Shown piece by piece: positions 25,162 to 37,383 of a DNA stretch of 64,000 nt. The stretch's first letter is position 1. Every line of letters begins with the position of its first letter. The translations under genes were made by a program, and so were the position numbers. A model generated the notes under the pieces. That model did no database searches, was not told the DNA's origin, and worked only from the letters and a program-made list of their open reading frames with translations. The DNA comes from Plotosus lineatus (taxonomy: Eukaryota > Chordata > Actinopteri > Siluriformes > Plotosidae), in contig CM045729.1 in the NCBI GenBank assembly GCA_024760905.1, forward strand, positions 50,406,080 to 50,470,079, written 5' to 3'.

Positions 25162-25958
25162 TATATATGACTGTGGGTAGAAACTGGGGTACTGGGTAAT
25201 TTAATACAGTATCCAAATATTTTTGATTTACTTCTTTTCTTTACAGATGAACAACCTGGCACACTCTTTCAGTGCTTTTTGTATTGTCCTTACACACTAT
25301 TCCAATTAAACCAAAGTCTGTGGTTCTAGTAAGCCATCAGTCAGATTCGATCATTAGACTGCACACAAACAGGCAAATGCACATTAACACATTCAGAAAG
25401 AATCATAAACTATTGAAAGGTATAATTAGCCAGCTTATTACAAACCAATCAAACCATTTTTGGCTCTTCCTTCCATTATAAAGAGAACTCCCATTTATAC
25501 CTGTAGATAACATCGACCAAAGACATGGCACTGTGTGGTGACTTTTATTGTGTCAAGAAGACTGAACATGTGATTGAAGTGGAGCAGTGAATGGGTTAAA
25601 ATCAGAATGCCCCTGGCAGGACAAGTTCAAAATTCTTAGACAAATGTAATATTGTCTACAGATAGTCGTGCAGGGAACTGATTTATAAACGTAGATAAAA
25701 TAATAATAATAAAAAAACTATTTCCGAACATGTATTTGCATGTAAAGAAACATATGTGTAAATTGTGCTTTTTTTTAATGAATGAGATTAATGTTATTCC
25801 AGTCTGGCTCAAGGTGACTTGTGAATCGGACAAGACGAATGATAAAGTCTGATTTTCAGCTTTCATTGTACAGGAATCCTGCCTGGGTGAGCAATTCTTC
25901 TCTCCTCTATTTACAACGCAGTGCATCTCCTCTTGTATTCCTGCTGATCTCATCCGTG

Positions 25959-25997
<39 letters not shown>

Positions 25998-26299
25998 CTC
26001 ACAGCCCCAGGACAGGTGGCACTAAGATTTATGCACTTTTAAATAATACACAGCATGTGTCACTGACAAAAACAAAGTTGATGAGGGGGAAAATGATGCA
26101 CGAGATAAAAAGCAGCCAGAATCCTGAGCAGCTCCGTTTAAACTCAAAGTCCATTTTCAAACAAACTAAAGCATGCAGCACTTTCAAGAACCAAGAAAAC
26201 TGCGAGGAGAAAAAAAAACAAACATGTGCAAAACTAGACTGTCACTCAATTAACACTCCGTATGCTTCGTCACCAAACCGAACCAGACCAACCCAATCC

Positions 26300-26660
26300 A
26301 AACCAAACCAAACCAAACCGAGGCGAGACAACGATCTGAACATGACCCGACACTCACCGAGTCCTCCTCTCCACAGGTATTCGGATTTAAGTCCGAATTA
26401 ATCTTACATTACAACGGACCGTTACAAGCTTCAAAGAATCTCAACGAAACAATAAGCATTCATCTGCTGAAAGTGTGTTAAAGTAATCACATCGGTACAA
26501 ACAGAGAATAAATTTACCAGTTCTATCAGCGCGCGCTGCTGCTGCTCTCTATGGCGCCCTGCGATCCGTTCGGCACCTCGGAATGACAGCCTGCTGCGCG
26601 TGAGGAATGCTGATAGCGCGGCGCGCGCCTCGCCCCGACAAGAACCTCAGCCAATCAGAA
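26300..26660 (-). promoter_or_regulatory. CpG-rich segment with possible minus-strand first exon
   Basis: CpG-dense sequence at about 26520-26640, including GCGCGCGCTGC and GCGCGGCGCGCGCC, in an otherwise AT-rich window suggests a promoter. On the minus strand a strong donor (TCG|GTGAGTG, exon end 26358) lies downstream, so a 5' non-coding exon running away from xirp2 is possible. No coding frame is convincing. XIRP2 neighbours B3GALT1 and sodium-channel genes in mammals, but nothing here identifies the downstream gene. Confidence 0.4.
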
Positions 26661-26902
26661 TCACCTCTCAAGATCTAACGACCAATCCGCTGATGTGAAA
26701 CGTTGTCTACATTTTTGCATAGCAAGGTTGATTGGCGATGTGAAGTAATTCAAAGAAACGTATAAAGTGCTAACTTACTTCCGAAAGGGGACATTTATAC
26801 AAAAAAATGGAAAGGAGTTCAAATCAAACTAAAAAATTAACAACAATAATAATTATAACATGCGGAGTTATGGTTTGTTTTGCTGCAGAGTTAATTGCTA
26901 TG

Positions 26903-26907
<5 letters not shown>

Positions 26908-26944
<37 letters not shown>

Positions 26945-26965
26945 CAATATTATTATTATTATCAA

Positions 26966-27041
<76 letters not shown>

Positions 27042-27047
27042 TTGATG
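26908..27047. repeat. Self-complementary (TTA)n(TAA)n microsatellite
   Basis: About 90 bp of TTA repeats, interrupted by two TATCAATAT blocks, then about 40 bp of ATA repeats. The two halves are reverse complements around position 27000. Confidence 0.95.
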
Positions 27048-27398
27048 TGGTCAGTGGTGGCCTGGTGGTAAAGGTGCTGGATCACTGATCCCAAGGTTGG
27101 GGATTCAAGCCCCACTCTCCACAGGTTGTCACTGTCCCCCCCCAGTTCAGCTAACTGGGTTAGCAAAGGCTGGCCATGTCTCTCCTCTCTCACTGTCTAT
27201 GGTGTGAGGCATGTAAAAGAACCATTACAGAGTTTCGTCAAGAGTAGCTGCAAAGCCGCCAGTGTGTTTCAACCCTGCGATGGCCTGACAAGCTGTTCAG
27301 GGTGTACTCTGCCCTCACCCGGAGTCGGCTGGGCTGGGCGCCAGCCTCCCCACGACCTTAATTAGGATTAAGCGGTTACAGAAAATGAATGATGCGTC
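27048..27398 (+). mobile_element. SINE, L2-tail form, with target duplication
   Basis: Head CAGTGGTGGCCTGGTGGTAA, body and L2-type tail GATTAAGCGGTTACAGAAAA. An 11-bp direct repeat ATAATTTGATG flanks it (27037-27047 and 27399-27409). Confidence 0.88.
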
Positions 27399-27805
27399 AT
27401 AATTTGATGCGTCTTATTGTACCAATGTCCGTTTGAAGTGAAGAGTTTAGTAGAGTTCCTCAGATTAAACTAATCTAATTAGGAGAGATAGACCAACCTA
27501 ACAGTGGAGGCACTGTCAATGTAAGTAAGATTAACACCTTAAAGGAGTAGTTCAGCCAAACGTTTGATTTAGATTTTAGAATTTCTTGTTTAGCTTTTTA
27601 ATACTGATGCAAAATTGAGAAATGTAATATATCAGACTCAATATAAGATATATTTATTAAACCGCTGGCAGTGGGGCTCCAAAAGTCAAACCCCACACCA
27701 CCATCATGGGCCCTGTTAAAGCATTTCGTTGGCTAACAGGAAAACGGTAAAGCTAGCTGGCCAACTACCAAGGAGTAGATCAACCATAGCGACATAATTA
27801 ATTAG

Positions 27806-27932
27806 CCCTGCGATGGCCTGGCAAGCTGTTCAGGGTGCACTCTGCCCTCTCCCGGAGTTGATCAGATGGGCGCCAGCCTCCCTGTGACCCTAAATAGGAT
27901 TAAGGGGTTCAGAAAATGAATGACTGAAAAAC
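27806..27932 (+). mobile_element. L2-type tail fragment
   Basis: CCTGCGATGGCCTGGCAAGC to TTCAGAAAATGAATGACTGA; a tail only. Confidence 0.65.
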
Positions 27933-27974
27933 ATATCTAGCTACAGAAGCTTTCTGCAGTGCCCACTGTGTGTA

Positions 27975-28125
27975 TGAACCCAGGGTGGGCTGGATTAAGG
28001 TGGGTAAATCAGGAGAGCATTTCCACCTCACAGCTTCAGGGTCTGTGTGCAGTTTCTGTGCTTGTTCACACCAGCTTCACTTGGGTTTCCTCCTCTGAGA
28101 ATGTATGCTTGCATGGTACGCTAGA
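27975..28125 (+). mobile_element. Degraded L2 3' fragment
   Basis: CACCTCACAGCTTCAGGGTC and GGGTTTCCTCCTCTGAGAAT follow the order of the fish L2 3' region. Confidence 0.45.
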
Positions 28126-28274
28126 CTTACTTGAGATAAATAATCAAAGGAATGATTATAAAGGTAAACAAAGAAAGAGGAGGGGGAAAAATCTGTATTA
28201 AAGCACACAGCAGTATCACAAGACTGTTTTATACTGTTTACAGTACTGTAATTATTAAAGGTGCCCATTCACTA

Positions 28275-28588
28275 TTCATTCATTTTCTGAACCGCTTGAT
28301 CCTAATTAGGGTCGTGGGGAGGCTGGCACTGGGTGAGGGTCTCCGCACATATCACATATCTCCACATGTGATAATTATTACCAGGACATCGCAGGGCAGA
28401 AACACACTGATGACTATGCAGCCTACTCTTGACGAGGTAGACACCGTAGACAGTAAGAGATATGGCCGAATTTTGATAATCGATTTAGCTGCACTGGGGG
28501 GACAGTGACAACCCGTTGAGAGTGGGGCTTGAACCCCTAACCTTGGGATTAGTAATTCAGCAGCTTATACCCAGGCCACCACTGCCCA
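28275..28588 (-). mobile_element. SINE, L2-tail form, with target duplication
   Basis: Minus-strand SINE with B box GGGTTCAAGCCCC, body and L2 tail. The 11-bp repeat CCCATTCACTA lies on both sides (28264-28274 and 28589-28599). It has interrupted an older repeat whose end is AAAGGTGCCCATTCACTAGT. Confidence 0.85.
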
Positions 28589-28613
28589 CCCATTCACTAG
28601 TGAATAGTAAATA

Positions 28614-29364
28614 CAGTGATACCTCTGCTCACGAACATAATTGGTTCCCAGAAAGTGTGTAAGGCGAAAAGTTTGTCTTCCGAACATTTATTTCCCATAA
28701 GAAACCATTAAAATGAGAATAATCCGTTCCCAGGTCCCCATAAAACATAATTTTCTACTAAATAAGCCTTAAAACTACACAAAAATATACCTTATTTTAT
28801 GTATAATAAATGTGCTATTGTATTGTAATTAAAGAAATAAACTGTACTGTATAATAAAGTCGTTTTATTTACCTTTGTGATGGTAGTTGATGGCTTGATG
28901 GAATGGAGTGGGAGGAGGAGGGAGGGAGGGACTTACTGTTTGGAAACACCCTTAGCCACACACGCACCCTTAATAGCTTCCTTGTTCTTAAGGATGGTGG
29001 TAGACTTAGCGTACTGGTACTGGGACGCTGAGTCACACAAACGCACACCTCGTTCGTGTTTTTCAATGATCTCCGCCTGTGGTGGGGTTTTTTTCGGTCC
29101 CATAATAGCAAAAGTACACTCAATATGGTCCAAAATGTCTATCAAACACAAACCACGTCCGCACTCAAAGAAAGGGGGTGACGAACTGGGACGCCGTGAG
29201 CGTGCGTCAGCTTCTCGTGGCCGCCACCGTGGCGCTGTTCGACCGCGTGGTTTGGTTCGTCCGCCGAAAACTAGTTCGTCAGCAGAGACTATATGCTCGC
29301 AAATTTAATGTTCTTGAGGCGAAAAGTTTGTGAGCTTAAGCGTTCGTCAGCGTAGGTTTTACTG
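28614..29364 (-). mobile_element. Pogo/Tigger-like element, family P1, copy B
   Basis: Same ends as the 6129-6912 copy, TA on both sides, 751 bp. The minus-strand frame (28933-29151) contains MGPKKTPPQAEIIEKHERGV and TTILKNKEAIKGA, a pogo/CENP-B-like DNA-binding segment. It lacks the catalytic domain. Confidence 0.8.
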
Positions 29365-30630
29365 TATGTCTTATCTTCCATATCAGTTCATTTTGAATGA
29401 ATACAAGGGTTTCCCTGTAAAACTACCCCAGAGCTCAGGCTTACTATTTTTTACTAACCTGTTTTATATCTTGTCTTCGGTCTGTGTTTATTTACAGTAA
29501 CAATAACAAGGCCAAATGACGGGAGCAATGTTCTTGTGCAATTTGCCAGTTCAAAGTTTAAAAGTTCAAGATCAGGTGTTAAGCAACTGGGAAAATTATA
29601 TGACTGACAAAAATTAAAAATTTAAAATAAAAAATATGATGTTTACTAATATCGTTGCCCTTGTTGCAGTGCTGAAACTTGCATACAGGAGTAAACAAAT
29701 TGTTTCGGAAAGACATACTGACCGATTCAATTTTATTTCCAAGAAGTAATGCTGTATTTTATGTTTACTAAATATGCATGATCAGAAAATGGGCATAATT
29801 AAGTTCAAATTCTACAAAAATAATAGCTGTCTGGATGCATTTTTGCCAGCTTTGGTTATTTACCTAAAAGTGGAACCTTTGTTAGTCCTGTTTCTTATTC
29901 ATGCAAGAAGGAAGGAGCGGACTATACAAGTGTGAAACATTATCTGTGAAAATGGTGTACAAGTCTGAAAGTCTTGAAGTACCCCTCAATTATAAATACA
30001 ATCACTTCTTTTGTAATGTACCCACTGTCATAAGATTTAAGGAACATTATCAACATTTTCTAATCTTTTCCTAGAGTTAATTCCTGTGGTTAATTGGAGC
30101 TCTGAATAGATATAATTAAGCTAAATTAAAAGTCTCCCCCAAAGGGTAAACTAAAACTGTTGTCACTAAGCAATCTAACAAAGACATGTTTTTATACTAT
30201 CTCTGTCAATGTGATAACAGACTCTATATACTGCAGCCTGACAGGCACTTAATGGAAGATGGGTTTTGGCTCAAAGATTGTGCACTTGGAAAGCCCTGTG
30301 AAAGAGTAATGACAGTTCATATGGTCTTGAAATAGAGTATTATTGAACATGAACTGAACACAGAGAAAAAACATTGAATTGTAAGAGAGAAGACTGCAAA
30401 AAGTCTGGAATCAAATGGATATGGTTTTGTTCTCAACACTTGCTCTTTATTCTCAAAATTCGAATGAACTCAACCCCTATGAACGCCCAACACTATGCAT
30501 GAAAGTGCACAAGTCAAATTGCAACATTTAACCAGGATTCATAATAATATTTAATACAGTACTTAGTTTTAATATTACATTCAAAATGCAGTATTTTGAA
30601 AATTAGTGGACAACATAATAAAATAAATGA
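29365..30630. other. Unassigned sequence
   Basis: AT-rich. I see no repeat, exon or RNA that I can support. Confidence 0.5.
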
Positions 30631-30639
30631 GATCAGGTA

Positions 30640-30950
30640 TCTGCAGCACGGTGGCACAGTAATTCTCCAGGGGCTGTGGTGTTTCTGTGTGGAGTTTGCA
30701 TGTGATTGTGTGGGTTTCCTCTGGGTACTCCGGTTTCCTCCCACAGTCGAATAAACACGCACAAAAGTCTTATGGGCTGTTTCAAATTTCTTTTAAGTGT
30801 GAGTATTGCTCTGAAGTGTGGTTGTGGGTGTGTTGGCCCTGTGATGGACTGGCAAGCTGTTCAGGGTGTATCCTGCCCTCGCTGAGATGGGCGCAAGCCT
30901 CCCCACGACCTTAATTAGGATTAAGTGGCTTAGAAAATGAATGAATGAAA
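30640..30950 (+). mobile_element. L2-clade LINE 3' end
   Basis: CAGCACGGTGGCACAGTAAT, GTACTCCGGTTTCCTCCCAC and the terminal AATTAGGATTAAGTGGC, with the central part shortened. Confidence 0.75.
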
Positions 30951-31504
30951 GCAGATATAATTTAATATAATTTATAATGTTTAACAGTTGTTAGATATTT
31001 TTATTGACTCTAAATTTAATCATTGTGTGTTTTGTGGGGATTAAACTACAGTATTTTGTACTAGTTGTATAATGTGTAATACATTTTGCATTTCTGAAAA
31101 TTTTTCAATAGATCTCCATAGATATTCTTTGATTCTCAATAAAGAACAGACTTCACAATATTTAAAAAAAAGAACAATTTACTATTTAAATAACAATTAT
31201 TGAGTTTTTTTATTATTGTATTTATGTAATTCATCCATTCTATTACAGACCCAACACTGAGGAACAGTTCTTTTCTGAAACCTGAATATGTGTCAGTGTA
31301 ATATTCAAAGTCAGTGAGTCTTTACTAAATGACTGACTTCCATATATGATGGACATGACGATTAGAATCTGGAAGAAACATTTTGTATTTGATAGCATAT
31401 TTTTAACTCGCTGCTTCCCTGAGGTCAGTCTTTAGTAAAAGATATGTACATTATTTAAGTAAATATCAATTGTTTCCTTAATGAACTTCAACTTAACAAA
31501 TAAT

Positions 31505-31815
31505 CATTCATCCATTCATTTTCTGAACAGCTTAATCCTCATTAGGATCACGCGGAGGCTGGCGCCCATCTCAGCCGACTCTTGGTGAGGGCGAGGTACA
31601 GCTCGTTGGGTGGACAACTTGCCAGGCCATTGCAGGGCCAACACTCACACAACCATTCATACTCAGACCTAGGGGAGATATGGAACAGCCACTTAACCTA
31701 CTGTGCATGTTTTCAGGACTGTGGGAGGAAACTGGAGTGCTTGCATGGGTTTCCTCCAAGTACTGTGGCTTACTCGCACAGCAAAATATGCACATCATGC
31801 TAACTGGCCTTTCCA
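31505..31815 (-). mobile_element. L2-clade LINE 3' end
   Basis: Plus-strand order ATTCATTTTCTGAACAGCTT, GGCCAACACTCACACAACCA, GGACTGTGGGAGGAAACTGG is the reverse of an L2 3' region. Confidence 0.75.
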
Positions 31816-31949
31816 ACATGTATTAGGATTATCGATAAATAAGTGAAATGATCCATAATAACGCAAAGGTATAAAAATATATACACGTAAATAAATATTG
31901 CTCATTATTATTAGCATTACCCTGATAAAGGAAAAAAGCCGAAAGGAAA

Positions 31950-31950
<1 letters not shown>

Positions 31951-32003
<53 letters not shown>
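31951..32003. repeat. (CT)n microsatellite
   Basis: Pure CT run of about 50 bp. Confidence 0.95.
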
Positions 32004-32007
<4 letters not shown>

Positions 32008-32199
32008 TTAGCATCAAACAGGTTTACACAAATAGAAGTAATATTGAATTAAATTGGGTAAAAAATGGGTAATGGATAAATAGTATATAAAACAATCCCC
32101 TTTTTTTTATTAATGAACATAAGTTGCCTGCTGTTTGCATCTTTTTAATTGAACTATTTACTTTAATAAAGGTCTTTGGTGCTGGAATGAAGCTTCAAA

Positions 32200-32410
32200 G
32201 GGAACTGTTCCACTCTCACAGCTCTAGAGTCCCTAGTTCAGTCATGAACTTTGATTACTATGAATGAATATGTCCTTTACAGGGTTTCCTCCTGGTTCTC
32301 TGGTTTCCTTCATGACTGGATTGTCCTGTGGCAAATTGTGCTGAATGAGTTGTAAATGTGTTTGCATGGTCCCGTGAAATGGACTAACATGTCATTTGAT
32401 TGAAACATAT
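32200..32410 (+). mobile_element. Degraded L2 3' fragment
   Basis: GGGTTTCCTCCTGGTTCTCT and CATGGTCCCGTGAAATGGAC preserve the L2 order with much divergence. Confidence 0.4.
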
Positions 32411-32444
32411 TTTATTCATTGAAGAAAGGGATTGGGCACAAGTT

Positions 32445-32662
32445 ATCCAACTTAGTGAAGCCCTCTCCACAGATTATTTAGCTAATTAACCTACTGTGCA
32501 TGTTTTTGGACTGTGGGAGGAAACCGGAGTACCCGGAGGAAACCCACACAAGCACAGGAAGAACATGCAAACTCCACACAGAAACGCCCAGGCTTGGATT
32601 CGAACCCAGGCCTTCTTGCTGTGAGGCGGGCGTGCTAACCACTACGCCACCGTGCTGCTAAA
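32445..32662 (-). mobile_element. L2-clade LINE 3' fragment
   Basis: GGACTGTGGGAGGAAACCGG, CATGCAAACTCCACACAGAA and GCTAACCACTACGCCACCGT are the well-known fish L2 tail, reversed. Confidence 0.8.
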
Positions 32663-32664
32663 AT

Positions 32665-33330
32665 GTCATCCATGATAGAATTTGATCTGTGCACCTAGTA
32701 TTCTCAGGATAGGGTCCAAATCTGCCATAATTCTGACCAGAGTAATGCAGAATAAAAATGCATTCTTAAAGAACACAACATAGACATTCAACATGAGACC
32801 AGTTTATTTTTATTTTTTATCAATAATTTTTTAAGATGCGCCAATGAACCAGCCTGACCCAATCAAATGATCAGGAATGCTCTTGTACAAACAAAAATGA
32901 TTCAAAATTAATGTCCTTTTAAAAATATGTTCTGTTTAGAGTAGGACACCAGTGACCAAAACAAACAAATACCAATTAGATATGACATTTATATAAGAAA
33001 AAGTCTGTTTAATATTTTGCACACTGCACCCCAGGTGCTTCCAAAACCATGATCAAATGGAGAAACATGATTATATCTAACAATAAACAGATTACAAAAA
33101 TAATAGGGAAAAAATTTTAAAATGTAATGTCTTTACTCTCTCCATGGACACAGTGAAATGTAAAAAGTTATATAGAGTATTTTTGCAAAGCAAAAACAAA
33201 TAGAATACAGTATGCTCTATAAGAAAGTGGTTACTGCATTAACAGCACATACTGACATTTTTACATTTGGCACCTTTTAACCATTTAATTTTCCACCAAT
33301 TCATCTATCTTATCTAATCTTTTATTTACT
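32665..33330. other. Unassigned sequence
   Basis: AT-rich, downstream of xirp2. Nothing recognisable. Confidence 0.5.
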
Positions 33331-33332
33331 AT

Positions 33333-33721
33333 TAAAGGGGCCCATTCACATACCAGGCATAGTACATAAACACGAAATACAGTGTTATATTATTTTGTTG
33401 TATGCTATACTGTATATCTCTTGGCAATATCTTTCTTAAGTTATTTGCTTACTCATGTCAATGACCCTTGCAACAGGCACAATGATATTACTAAAGATTT
33501 CCATCTTTTAATTTTTCTTGAAATCCTATGCCATCTTGTGCTTTTTAACACTTTATCTCAGACTTTTGAATGTGTTGCACTGCTGCAAGATCATTGCCCT
33601 GGTCTCACAGTCCTGTTATTTTTTATTGTAAACAGACATTGAGCCAAAACAGGTCAATAAGAGAAACTAGGCCCATGTACTGGTGCCAAAACAGATATTC
33701 ACGAGTGAATGGGCACCTTTA
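33333..33721. mobile_element. Short MITE-like element
   Basis: The left ATTAAAGGGGCCCATTCACA and reverse-complemented right TTTAAAGGTGCCCATTCACT are inverted. The same end occurs at 28254-28274 joined to 28600. No coding content. Confidence 0.5.
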
Positions 33722-33998
33722 AATTCATTTGCAGTGTAAATAATGGATGATATGCTATTACTTTATTGTTCCATCTATCCAAACTTATCTTTTACATGAT
33801 TTCACATACTTATACATTTCTTTTCTTTCTAATCAGAAACCCTCAGTACCTGAATTGAGGTCATTCTTCATCACATCCTCATCAATATTTAGCACTTTCC
33901 TTTTATCATTATATCATCGTCATAATTTTTCTTCTGTGATTTTTTATTTCAGAATCATTGAGGATTATTTGCTCATTCTCAGCATTCACTCTTCATTA

Positions 33999-34004
33999 TT
34001 TATT
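33999..34004 (-). promoter_or_regulatory. Candidate polyadenylation signal of xirp2
   Basis: AATAAA on the minus strand, about 136 nt after the LIM-isoform stop codon. Both predicted isoforms would use this end. The motif is short and the region is AT-rich, so this rests on position alone. Confidence 0.3.
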
Positions 34005-34139
34005 CACCTGGTTTTTGTTTTTGATTTCGTGTTTCCTTTTTGAGATTCTCGAATCCTTGGGTCATCTTGTCAGTCCTGTGTAGATTCCAACATCGCATAT
34101 GACATGTCCCTATCTCAAGCACCAGACTGCCTTCATATC

Positions 34140-34619
<480 letters not shown>

Positions 34620-34713
34620 TCATAGTCATGTACAATATTGTTACTGTAAATTACAATTACTCATACTTGTAACGGTTATATATACTCTCATGTACTGTAC
34701 TGTATATATACTG

Positions 34714-34721
<8 letters not shown>

Positions 34722-34787
<66 letters not shown>

Positions 34788-34788
34788 A
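34722..34788. repeat. (TG)n(TA)n microsatellite in xirp2 intron
   Basis: About 47 bp TG then TA, 40 bp past the donor of LIM exon 1. Confidence 0.95.
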
Positions 34789-34826
34789 TTGTATTTGTAT
34801 TTGTATTTATAAAGCGTATAGCATAC

Positions 34827-34957
34827 CTTAATTTATTTTTGCAGTGTTCACAGAAGAAACAGGTTTTATGGAACTTTTTTTTGTCTGCAATCAGGCCGTC
34901 CATGGGATACACTCTCTTCCGACACACTGTGCACAGCTCCGACTTTGGAACTCGAAT
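34827..34957 (-). CDS. xirp2: xirp2 LIM exon 1 (dual-frame exon)
   Basis: This exon has 131 nt, with acceptor CATAAAAG|ATTCGA and donor TTAAG|GTATGC. Entered in phase 0 from exon 4, it encodes [20 protein letters not shown] and the first LIM zinc finger (C-x2-C-x17-H-x2-C), followed by C-x2-C of the second finger. It closely resembles the EPLIN/XIRP2-type LIM domain. Entered in phase 1 from the giant exon, it encodes an unrelated serine-rich tail, [15 protein letters not shown] to KKVP, stopping at 34868-34866. That stop is 39 nt before the exon end, within the distance that usually escapes nonsense-mediated decay. Confidence 0.85.
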
Positions 34958-34959
34958 CT

Positions 34960-36900
34960 TTTATGAGAGAAGCAAAATAAACATTCTGTGTCTTAGGTAT
35001 ACTATACACAGTTGTCTCCCACATGATAAGACAAATATAAGAAATATTAACAAAATGATTCCAGAAATACACATAGATTTGAAATGTTCTGCAATGCTTG
35101 GTACAACATGGGAGACATGAGTCCATCAAGGCATTACACGACAGAGCAGCACGTTCGAAACATAAAATGGTTCAGAATAGACACTGGTATGTATAATTTT
35201 AAATGGAAATAAAATATTTGCTTACGTGTCTGCAGTAATAATTTACAGTGATTGTTTCGTGTAAAAAATTCTAAATTGTTCTTATTCAAGATTTTTCCAA
35301 GTATATGTTGGCCTGATCCATAAATTAGAATAATTTCTTAAGGTTATGAAAAAGGAAAATATTAAAAAAATATATAGATAAAAATAAAACTCTAATGTAT
35401 CACTCACAATGAATGTTTGGGGACCTGTTTTCAACTCTCCCTAATCTAATATAATTTCTCTTGTTGTAGATTTTCTTTGGTTCTACTGAATGTAATTATT
35501 TGAGAGGTTTTTAAATCTTTTCCCAAATTGATTATATCACTCTGTCCCATTTAAAAAGAGGCTGAGATGAAGAAGATTGTTAGAATGGTACTTTCAAAAC
35601 TAATGTGTACTCCTTTGCTGATCGGGTAGATTGTGTAATGGAATTTAAAGGATTGAAGGTCACTAATTTTTTTCCTTAAGAGCATGTTGAAATAGCATTG
35701 CTAAATGTGAGATAAAGCATGAAAACAGATGCATTAAAGCAGCTTGAGGCATCCAGGAACCCACTTTGTTTTCAATAATACGGTAAAGGGAAATAAGTAT
35801 TCAGTCAGCATTCAGTCACCTAATGTGCATGCATCTACTTCATATTTGGTTGATTAATATATAATGTATTTTGACATTCTATTCAATAAAAATTAACTCA
35901 TAGGAATTAACAAAGACATAGTGTTTCATAAACAAAAATAATGAGTAAAAACATTCATGAAATAAATTACTAAAATATATACAGTTACATAGATTCATGT
36001 CTGGTTATAGATATAAATGCTGAAAAAAAAATCTCATATAAACTAGAATCTGACATCAATTAATATAATATCTGGGCACTGTCTAAAAGTTCCAAAAAAG
36101 CTTGCATGTGTAAGTTTACATAAACATGCATTCAGAAAGTAAAAGAATCGTACACTCATTGCTGACGTTGGCTGGCGTTTTGATATACACTATATTTTTC
36201 CCCACCATTTTCTTCATTTATTGGATTGCCTGTGTGGGAAGGTGAGCACAAATGTGACAAAAAAATGGAGCTCATTGCTTTACAATATCTGCATAAATAT
36301 GAAGCTCTAGGGCTCCTCTATAAAATATGTTGCTATGCTTGGTAAGATTTCAAGCCCCGAGTAACATTTTTGATGAAGGTGAAGGGACTATCAAAAAAAA
36401 AAAAAAAAATCCCAGGTCAATATTATCAAACAAAACATTAAAGGAAAAAGCCACAGAGCCACAACAAAGACCTTAAACATTCTTATCAGTACAATTTCCA
36501 ACATAACCTTGCAACAGAGTACTAATGATATAAATTTATGTCGTCTGAATACTTTCCCCATTACGTTTCTTTAACATGTTTCTTGGCGTACAGGGGTGTT
36601 CCACTTTGTTATTAAATACATAAACTTACCTAATTTTCCATCTGTATTAAGTAAAACAAATACAGTATTCTGTATCATTTTATCTCTGGAAGCCGGTTGT
36701 AAGATTACTGTGGATATTATTGAGTTTTTGTGTAGGGTATCATGATGCTGTCTTTAGCTGTTGATTAACACGGCAGTGGAAAACTGGACAGATGTGAATG
36801 CCCAATTGGTACAGACTCCCTCAATCTGCCACGATAAAATAATCACATTTAAAAATAGTAGGTACAAAATGGTTAGAAAATATTTTTAGAAAATTTTTGA
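34960..36900. other. xirp2 intron between giant exon and LIM exons
   Basis: AT-rich intronic DNA. No extra exon or repeat was found apart from an A-run near 36395. Confidence 0.5.
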
Positions 36901-36905
36901 CAACT

Positions 36906-37172
36906 GCAATATCCCCCAGAGCAGCTAACTGGGTTATCAAAGGCGGGCCATGTCTCTAACTGTCTATGATGTGAGGCATGTAAAAGAACCATTGCTGACT
37001 TTCGTAAAGAGTAGCTGCAAAGTCGTCAGCGTGTTTCTGTCCCTTGCTAAAAAGGGTTGTGACAGGAAGGGCATCCGATGAAAAAACCTCTGTCAAATCA
37101 AACATGCGAATCAGATGATTCGCTGTGGCGACTCCTGAGTAATTGGGAAAAAACCGAAAGGAAGACGTTGAC
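36906..37172 (+). mobile_element. SINE, RTE-tail form, head missing
   Basis: Body GCAGCTAACTGGGTTATCAA through TAAAAGAACCATTGCTGACT, then the RTE-like tail GATGATTCGCTGTGGCGACT and AACCGAAAGGAAG. Confidence 0.8.
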
Positions 37173-37383
37173 AACTGCAATAGAAAAAAAAAATAAATTC
37201 TTGAAGTCCTCTCACATAGAAAAAATTGACACATCTTCTCCTTTTTGGTAGACCAGATAGATGGGGAGGGATTTTTCAACCTGATTAAATTTTCCCTTTG
37301 TCTTAGCATACAATAATTTTCTTTCCGAGATATTCAGTTTGCACCAAATCAAATAAATTAAAAAAAAAAAAAAAACTAACACC

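Noticed and set aside
26057..26401. Plus-strand 114-codon frame ending near the CpG segment
   Set aside because: Low-complexity Thr/Lys/Pro composition from repeated ACCAAACC sequence, no domain, no start context.
33382..34043. Plus-strand frames downstream of xirp2
   Set aside because: AT-rich phenylalanine/leucine/serine-rich frames with no motif. One covers a MITE and the other the xirp2 3' untranslated region.
34960..35129. N-terminal part of the minus-strand frame running into LIM exon 1
   Set aside because: It lies upstream of a clear acceptor at 34957 and has no family similarity. Only the part inside the exon is used, in the alternative frame.
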